Shown here: positions 58,798-64,000 of the stretch, piece after piece | Numbering within the stretch: position 1 is the stretch's first letter | Layout of the letters: each line of letters opens with the position of its first letter | Source of the DNA: Zea mays | Taxonomy: Eukaryota > Streptophyta > Magnoliopsida > Poales > Poaceae | NCBI RefSeq assembly: GCF_902167145.1 | Contig: NC_050101.1 | Span: 111,195,789-111,259,788, forward strand | Direction of reading: 5' to 3' | Length of the DNA stretch: 64,000 bases | Notes under the pieces: model-generated | Seen by the model: the letters and a program-made list of their open reading frames with translations, nothing else | Database searches by the model: none | What the model was told of the DNA's origin: nothing | Position numbers and translations under genes: made by a program

Positions 58798-61161
58798 ATG
58801 GATCCTAAGGGGAAGGGAATCGTGATCAACGATAAGGAGAAGGAGTCCTTCGTCAATGAGCTCAAAGATGACAAGCTTACCGACTCTGGCTCGGGTCATA
58901 GACGAAAGGAAGGGAAGAAGAAGAAGACAAGGCGCATCAAGGAGATCGTCTACTACGACGACAGTAATGAGTCTACTTCTTCCCAAAAGGACGACGACCA
59001 CAACGACTACGAGCAAAGGAAACCGGTTAATTCTAACTTTTCCTTTGACTACTCTCGTATTCCGCAAAGCTCAAATTCACATTTGCTTTCCATTCCACTC
59101 GGCAAGCCCCCACACTTTGATGGGGAGGACTACGGATTTTGGAGCCACAAAATGCGTAGTCACCTATTTTCTCTCCATCCTAGTATATGGGAGATTGTAG
59201 ATAGTGGAATGCACTTTAATAGTTCGGATAGTCCTATATTCATTAATGAGCAAATCCATAAGAATGCACAAGCTACTACTGTTCTTCTAGCTTCATTGTG
59301 CAGGGATGAATATAACAAAGTGAGTGGCTTGGATAACGCCAAGCAAATCTGGGATACCCTCAAGATCTCTCATGAGGGAAATGACGCTACCTTGCTCACC
59401 AAAATGGAGTTGGTGGAAGGCGAGCTTGGACGGTTCGCGATGATAAGGGGCGAGGAGCCAACTCAAACATACAACCGGCTCAAGACCCTTATCAACAAAA
59501 TAAGGAGCTACGGAAGCACGCGATGGACGGACCACGACGTCGTCCGACTAATGCTAAGGTCCTTTACCGTTCTTGATCCTCATTTGGTGAATAATATTCG
59601 TGAGAATCCCAGGTACACCAAAATGTCGCCCGAAGAAGTCTTAGGAAAATTCGTCAGCGGGCGAATGATGATCAAGGAGGCAAGATACGTGGACGACGCC
59701 TTGAATGGACCGATCAACGAACCACAACCTTTTGCTCTCAAAGCATCAAGAAGTAAGGAGGCGCTACCTAGCAAGGTGGCGCAAATTGAGGCGGTCGGAC
59801 TTAATGATGAAGAGATGGCTCTCATCATCAAACGCTTCAAGACGGTGCTAAAGGGTCACAAGGGGCAGCCAAGCAAGACCAAGACGAAGGGAAAGCGCTC
59901 ATGCTTCAAGTGCGGTAAGATTGGTCATTTTATCGCTAACTGCCCCGATAATGATAGTGACCAGGAAAAGGGAAACAAGAGGGAAAAGAAGAAGCATTAC
60001 AAGAAGGCAAAGGGCGAGGCGCATCTAGGCAAGGAGTGGGACTCGGATTGCTCCTCTTCCGACTCCGACAATGAAGGACTCGCCGCCACCGCCTTCAACA
60101 AATCAACCCTCTTCCCCAACGAGCGTCACACATGCCTTATGGCAAGGGAGAAGAAGGTATGTACTCGCAACTCTACCTATGCTTCTTCAAGTGAGGACGA
60201 ATCTAGTGATGAGGATGAAGTAGATTATTCATGTTTGTTCAAGGGCTTAGATAGATCTAAGATAGACAAAATTAATGAATTAATTGATGCCTTGAATGAA
60301 AAGAATATACTTTTAGAAAAGCAAGAGGATTTGTTGTATGAAGAACATGATAAGTTTGTAAAGGCTCAAAAATCCCTTGCATTAGAAATTAAGAGGAATG
60401 AAATGCTTGCTTGTGAAGTGTCAACATGCCATGATTCTATTTCTAACTTAAAGAGCATAAACGATGATTTAAATGCTAAACTAGTAGAAGCAAATAAATC
60501 CAACTCTTGTGTTGAATATGTTGAAATTTGCACTAGGTGTAAGGATATTGATATTAATGCTTGTAGCGAACACTTAGTTTCTATTTCAAAATTGAATGAT
60601 GAATTAGCTAGTCTTAATGCTCAACTTAAGACTAGCAAGAGTAATTTTGATAAACTAAAATTTGCTAGGGATGCCTACACGGTTGGTAGACACCCCTCAA
60701 TTAAGGATGGGCTTGGCTTCAAGAGGGAAGCCAAGAACTTAACAAGCCATAAGGCTCCCATTCCCACTAAGGAGAAAGGGAAGGCCCCTATGGCTACTAG
60801 TGCTAAAAGGAACCATGCCTTTTTGTATCATGATAGGAGACAAACTAGAAATGCTTATAAGAGTTATAATGAGTACGATGATTTTTCTCATGCTATGTTT
60901 GCTTCTAGTTCTTCATATGTGCATGATAGAAATGTTGGTAGAAGGGATGTTGTTAATATTCCTAGGAAAGTTAATGAGCCTTCTACAATATATCATGCTT
61001 TGAATGCTTCCTTTGCAATTTGTAGAAAGGATAGAAAGGTAATTGCTAGGAAGTTAGGGGCAAGATGCAAGGGAGACAAAACTTGCATTTGGGTCCCTAA
61101 GAATATTTGTGCTAACCTTATAGGACCCAACATGAGTTGGGTACCTAAAACCCAAGCCTAA
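58798..61161 (+). CDS. gag: gag of the plus-strand Opie-like element
   Basis: 787 aa, starting [12 protein letters not shown] 36 nt after the primer-binding site. Basic KKKKTRR near residue 40, copia capsid region (about 105-305), CCHC knuckle at residues 369-382 ([14 protein letters not shown]), then Ser/Asp-rich and coiled-coil stretches ([19 protein letters not shown]) and a basic end. Intact, same domain order as the minus-strand copy. Gag forms the particle that packages element RNA. Confidence 0.92.
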   Translation: MDPKGKGIVINDKEKESFVNELKDDKLTDSGSGHRRKEGKKKKTRRIKEIVYYDDSNESTSSQKDDDHNDYEQRKPVNSNFSFDYSRIPQSSNSHLLSIPLGKPPHFDGEDYGFWSHKMRSHLFSLHPSIWEIVDSGMHFNSSDSPIFINEQIHKNAQATTVLLASLCRDEYNKVSGLDNAKQIWDTLKISHEGNDATLLTKMELVEGELGRFAMIRGEEPTQTYNRLKTLINKIRSYGSTRWTDHDVVRLMLRSFTVLDPHLVNNIRENPRYTKMSPEEVLGKFVSGRMMIKEARYVDDALNGPINEPQPFALKASRSKEALPSKVAQIEAVGLNDEEMALIIKRFKTVLKGHKGQPSKTKTKGKRSCFKCGKIGHFIANCPDNDSDQEKGNKREKKKHYKKAKGEAHLGKEWDSDCSSSDSDNEGLAATAFNKSTLFPNERHTCLMAREKKVCTRNSTYASSSEDESSDEDEVDYSCLFKGLDRSKIDKINELIDALNEKNILLEKQEDLLYEEHDKFVKAQKSLALEIKRNEMLACEVSTCHDSISNLKSINDDLNAKLVEANKSNSCVEYVEICTRCKDIDINACSEHLVSISKLNDELASLNAQLKTSKSNFDKLKFARDAYTVGRHPSIKDGLGFKREAKNLTSHKAPIPTKEKGKAPMATSAKRNHAFLYHDRRQTRNAYKSYNEYDDFSHAMFASSSSYVHDRNVGRRDVVNIPRKVNEPSTIYHALNASFAICRKDRKVIARKLGARCKGDKTCIWVPKNICANLIGPNMSWVPKTQA

Positions 61162-61168
61162 ATTTGCC

Positions 61169-64000
61169 TTGCAGGTTTATGCATCCGGGGGTTCAAGCTG
61201 GATTATTGACAGCGGATGCACAAACCATATGACGGGGGAGAAGAAGATGTTCACCTCCTACGTCAAGAATAAGGATTCCCAGGATTCAATCATATTCGGT
61301 GATGGGAATCAAGGCAAGGTAAAAGGTTTAGGTAAAATTGCAATTTCTAATGAGCACTCCATATCTAATGTGTTTTTAGTTGAGTCTCTTGGATATAATC
61401 TGCTATCTGTGAGTCAATTATGCAATATGGGGTATAACTGTCTATTTACTAATGTAGATGTGTCTGTCTTTAGAAGAAGTGATGGTTCACTAGCTTTTAA
61501 GGGTGTATTAGACGGCAAACTGTACTTAGTTGATTTTGCAAAAGAAGAAGCCGGTCTAGATGCATGCTTAATAGCTAAGACTAGCATGGGCTGGCTGTGG
61601 CATCGCCGCTTAGCACATGTGGGGATGAAGAACCTTCACAAGCTTCTAAAGGGAGAACACGTGATAGGTTTGACTAACGTGCAATTCGAAAAAGATAGAC
61701 CTTGTGCAGCTTGTCAAGCAGGTAAACAGGTGGGAGGAGCGCATCACAGCAAGAATGTGATGACCACTTCAAGACCTCTGGAGCTGTTGCATATGGATCT
61801 CTTCGGACCCGTCGCCTATCTGAGCATAGGAGGAAGTAAGTATGGTCTGGTTATTGTTGATGACTTTTCCCGCTTCACTTGGGTGTTCTTTTTGCAGGAT
61901 AAGTCTGAAACCCAAGGGACCCTCAAGCGCTTCCTCAGGAGAGCTCAAAATGAGTTTGAGCTCAAAGTGAAGAAGATAAGGAGCGACAACGGGTCCGAGT
62001 TCAAGAATCTTCAAGTGGAGGAATTCCTTGAAGAAGAAGGGATCAAGCATGAGTTCTCCGCTCCCTACACACCACAGCAAAATGGTGTGGTAGAGAGGAA
62101 GAACAGGACGCTCATCGATATGGCGAGGACGATGCTAGGAGAGTTCAAGACCCCCGAGTGTTTTTGGACGGAAGCCGTGAACACGGCTTGCCACGCCATC
62201 AACAGGGTCTATCTTCATCGCCTCCTAAAGAAGACGTCGTATGAGCTACTAACCGGTAACAAACCCAATGTATCTTACTTTCGTGTATTTGGGAGCAAGT
62301 GCTACATTCTAGTGAAGAAAGGTAGAAATTCTAAGTTTGCTCCCAAAGCTGTAGAAGGGTTTTTGTTAGGTTATGACTCAAATACAAAGGCGTATAGAGT
62401 CTTCAACAAATCATCGGGTTTGGTTGAAGTCTCTAGCGACGTTGTATTTGATGAGACTAATGGCTCTCCAAGAGAGCAAGTAGTTGATTGTGATGATGCA
62501 GATGAAGAAGACGTTCCAACGGCCGCCATACGCACCATGGCGATTGGAGAAGTGCGGCCACAGGAACAAGATGAGCAAGATCAACCCTCTTCCTCAATTA
62601 TGGTGCATCCCCCGACTCAAGACGATGAACAGGTCCATCAAAAGGAGGCGTGTGATCAAGGAGGAGCACAAGATGATCACGTGATGGAGGAAGAAGCGCA
62701 ACCGGCACCTCCAACCCAAGTTCGAGCGACGATCCAAAGGGATCATCCCGTCGACCAAATTCTGGGTGACATTAGCAAGGGAGTAACTACTCGGTCTCGA
62801 TTAGTTAATTTTTGTGAACATTACTCTTTTGTCTCTTCTATTGAGCCTTTCAGGGTAGAGGAGGCCTTGCTAGATCCGGACTGGGTGTTGGCCATGCAGG
62901 AGGAACTCAACAACTTCAAGCGCAATGAAGTTTGGACACTGGTGCCTCGTCCGAAGCAAAATGTTGTGGGAACCAAGTGGGTGTTCCGCAACAAACAGGA
63001 CGAGCACGGGGTGGTGACAAGGAACAAGGCTCGACTTGTGGCAAAAGGTTATGCCCAAGTCGCAGGTTTGGACTTTGAGGAGACTTTTGCTCCTGTGGCT
63101 AGGCTAGAATCAATTCGTATCTTGCTAGCATATGCCGCTCACCATTCTTTCAGGTTGTACCAAATGGATGTGAAGAGCGCTTTCCTCAACGGGCCAATCA
63201 AGGAGGAGGTGTACGTGGAGCAACCCCCTGGCTTCGAGGATGAACGGTACCCCGACCACGTGTGTAAGCTCTCTAAGGCGCTCTATGGACTTAAGCAAGC
63301 CCCAAGAGCATGGTATGAATGCCTTAGAGACTTTCTAATTGTTAATGCTTTCAAGGTTGGGAAAGCCGATCCAACTCTTTTTACAAAGACATGTGATGGT
63401 AATTTGTTTGTGTGCCAAATTTATGTCGATGACATAATATTTGGTTCTACTAACCAAAAGTCTTGTGAAGAGTTTAGCAGGGTGATGACGCAGAAATTCG
63501 AGATGTCGATGATGGGCGAGTTGAACTACTTCCTTGGGTTCCAAGTGAAGCAACTCAAGGACGGCACCTTCATCTCCCAAACGAAGTACACGCAAGATCT
63601 GCTAAAGCGGTTTGGGATGAAGGACGCCAAGCCCGCAAAGACTCCGATGGGAACCGACGGACACACTGACCTCAACAAAGGAGGTAAGTCCGTTGATCAA
63701 AAAGCATACCGGTCCATGATAGGTTCTTTGCTTTATTTATGTGCTAGTAGACCGGATATTATGCTTAGCGTATGCATGTGTGCTAGATTTCAATCCGATC
63801 CTAAGGAGTGTCACTTAGTGGCGGTGAAGCGAATTCTTAGATATTTAGTTGCTACGCCTTGCTTCGGGCTCTGGTATCCAAAGGGGTCTACCTTTGACTT
63901 GATTGGATATTCAGACTCCGATTATGCTGGATGTAAGGTCGATAGGAAGAGTACATCGGGGACGTGCCAATTCTTAGGAAGGTCCCTGGTGTCATGGAAT
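61169..64000 (+). CDS. pol: pol of the plus-strand Opie-like element (partial, open)
   Basis: 944 codons with no stop up to the window end; about 125 codons of the RNase H end are missing by comparison with the other copy. Protease DSG at 61208-61216, integrase HH-CC finger around 61600-61720, integrase core to about 62400, then reverse transcriptase with YVDDIIFG (63423-63446) and the start of RNase H (DSDYAGC near 63916). The first codon used here, TTG 61169, is nominal: the pol frame opens at 61136, is +1 relative to gag, and has no ATG before the protease motif. Expression by +1 frameshifting or another bypass is inferred. Confidence 0.9.
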   Translation, partial: MQVYASGGSSWIIDSGCTNHMTGEKKMFTSYVKNKDSQDSIIFGDGNQGKVKGLGKIAISNEHSISNVFLVESLGYNLLSVSQLCNMGYNCLFTNVDVSVFRRSDGSLAFKGVLDGKLYLVDFAKEEAGLDACLIAKTSMGWLWHRRLAHVGMKNLHKLLKGEHVIGLTNVQFEKDRPCAACQAGKQVGGAHHSKNVMTTSRPLELLHMDLFGPVAYLSIGGSKYGLVIVDDFSRFTWVFFLQDKSETQGTLKRFLRRAQNEFELKVKKIRSDNGSEFKNLQVEEFLEEEGIKHEFSAPYTPQQNGVVERKNRTLIDMARTMLGEFKTPECFWTEAVNTACHAINRVYLHRLLKKTSYELLTGNKPNVSYFRVFGSKCYILVKKGRNSKFAPKAVEGFLLGYDSNTKAYRVFNKSSGLVEVSSDVVFDETNGSPREQVVDCDDADEEDVPTAAIRTMAIGEVRPQEQDEQDQPSSSIMVHPPTQDDEQVHQKEACDQGGAQDDHVMEEEAQPAPPTQVRATIQRDHPVDQILGDISKGVTTRSRLVNFCEHYSFVSSIEPFRVEEALLDPDWVLAMQEELNNFKRNEVWTLVPRPKQNVVGTKWVFRNKQDEHGVVTRNKARLVAKGYAQVAGLDFEETFAPVARLESIRILLAYAAHHSFRLYQMDVKSAFLNGPIKEEVYVEQPPGFEDERYPDHVCKLSKALYGLKQAPRAWYECLRDFLIVNAFKVGKADPTLFTKTCDGNLFVCQIYVDDIIFGSTNQKSCEEFSRVMTQKFEMSMMGELNYFLGFQVKQLKDGTFISQTKYTQDLLKRFGMKDAKPAKTPMGTDGHTDLNKGGKSVDQKAYRSMIGSLLYLCASRPDIMLSVCMCARFQSDPKECHLVAVKRILRYLVATPCFGLWYPKGSTFDLIGYSDSDYAGCKVDRKSTSGTCQFLGRSLVSWN

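Larger units (their letters stand above)
57522..64000 (+). mobile_element. Opie-like Sirevirus, plus strand, right end outside the window
   Basis: Starts TGAAAGGGAAATGTGCC at 57522 with CTTTG before it (candidate TSD; partner outside). LTR of 1226 bp, primer-binding site, open gag and pol open to the last base. Closely related to 36887-45838 in opposite orientation; at the Gag level the two are very similar with several small length differences. Confidence 0.93.

Overview
This window is maize-type (Zea mays) nuclear DNA made almost entirely of transposable elements. Evidence: Opie/Ji-like Sirevirus (Ty1/copia) LTRs packed with the palindrome CACCGGACaGTCCGGTG, cinful-zeon-like Ty3/gypsy elements, and CACTA elements with the TIR CACTACCGGAATC and CTTTGCCGAGTG subterminal repeats. 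I see no tRNA, rRNA, CRISPR array or complete ordinary host gene. Family names come from memory of maize elements. Boundaries, target-site duplications (TSDs), reading frames and splice phases were read directly from the sequence.

Layout. 1-697: 3' part of an Opie-like LTR. 850-8396: non-autonomous cinful-zeon-like element (copy A). 8397-10765: GC-rich minisatellite and a dead hAT-type fragment. 10766-34100: a four-level nest. The outer CACTA-1 (TSD CAT) has its TNP2 gene split by an LTR-type non-coding element (11922-28129, TSD ATTAG). That element is split by CACTA-2 (12232-26069, TSD AGA). CACTA-2 in turn holds a solo LTR (15637-16223, TSD GAAGA) inside its own TNP2 exon and a hAT-like segment (19497-22125). 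34401-35084: a small CACTA related to CACTA-1. 35085-35632: truncated gypsy LTR. 35847-47480: decayed gene fragments including part of a bHLH domain, split by a complete minus-strand Opie-like element (36887-45838, TSD CTTTT). 47639-48131: tandem repeats and an (AT)n run. 48766-56187: second cinful-zeon-like element (copy B, TSD ACTCC). 56188-57521: remnant of a spliced minus-strand gene. 57522 to the end: a second Opie-like element on the plus strand, cut by the window edge inside pol.

How the genes relate. Both cinful-zeon copies carry gag on the plus strand and no pol, so they would need enzymes in trans. From the 3' side each carries a convergent three-exon antisense gene with its own TATA box. 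In copy B that gene is open for 1014 codons with consistent splice phases, although gag in the same copy has a stop. Copy A has the same exon structure with two stops. In CACTA-2 the TNPA/Transposase_24-like gene is open across eight inferred exons (538 aa), while its TNP2 transposase is dead. CACTA-1 has broken copies of both genes. The Opie-like elements have intact gag. The minus copy has one stop in pol, and the plus copy's pol is open as far as it can be seen.

LTR pairs differ at about 3/643 (B), 6/1260 (Opie, minus) and 5/669 (A) sites, counted by eye. At the commonly used 1.3e-8 substitutions/site/year this suggests insertions roughly 0.2-0.3 million years old, so the retrotransposons are the newest layer.
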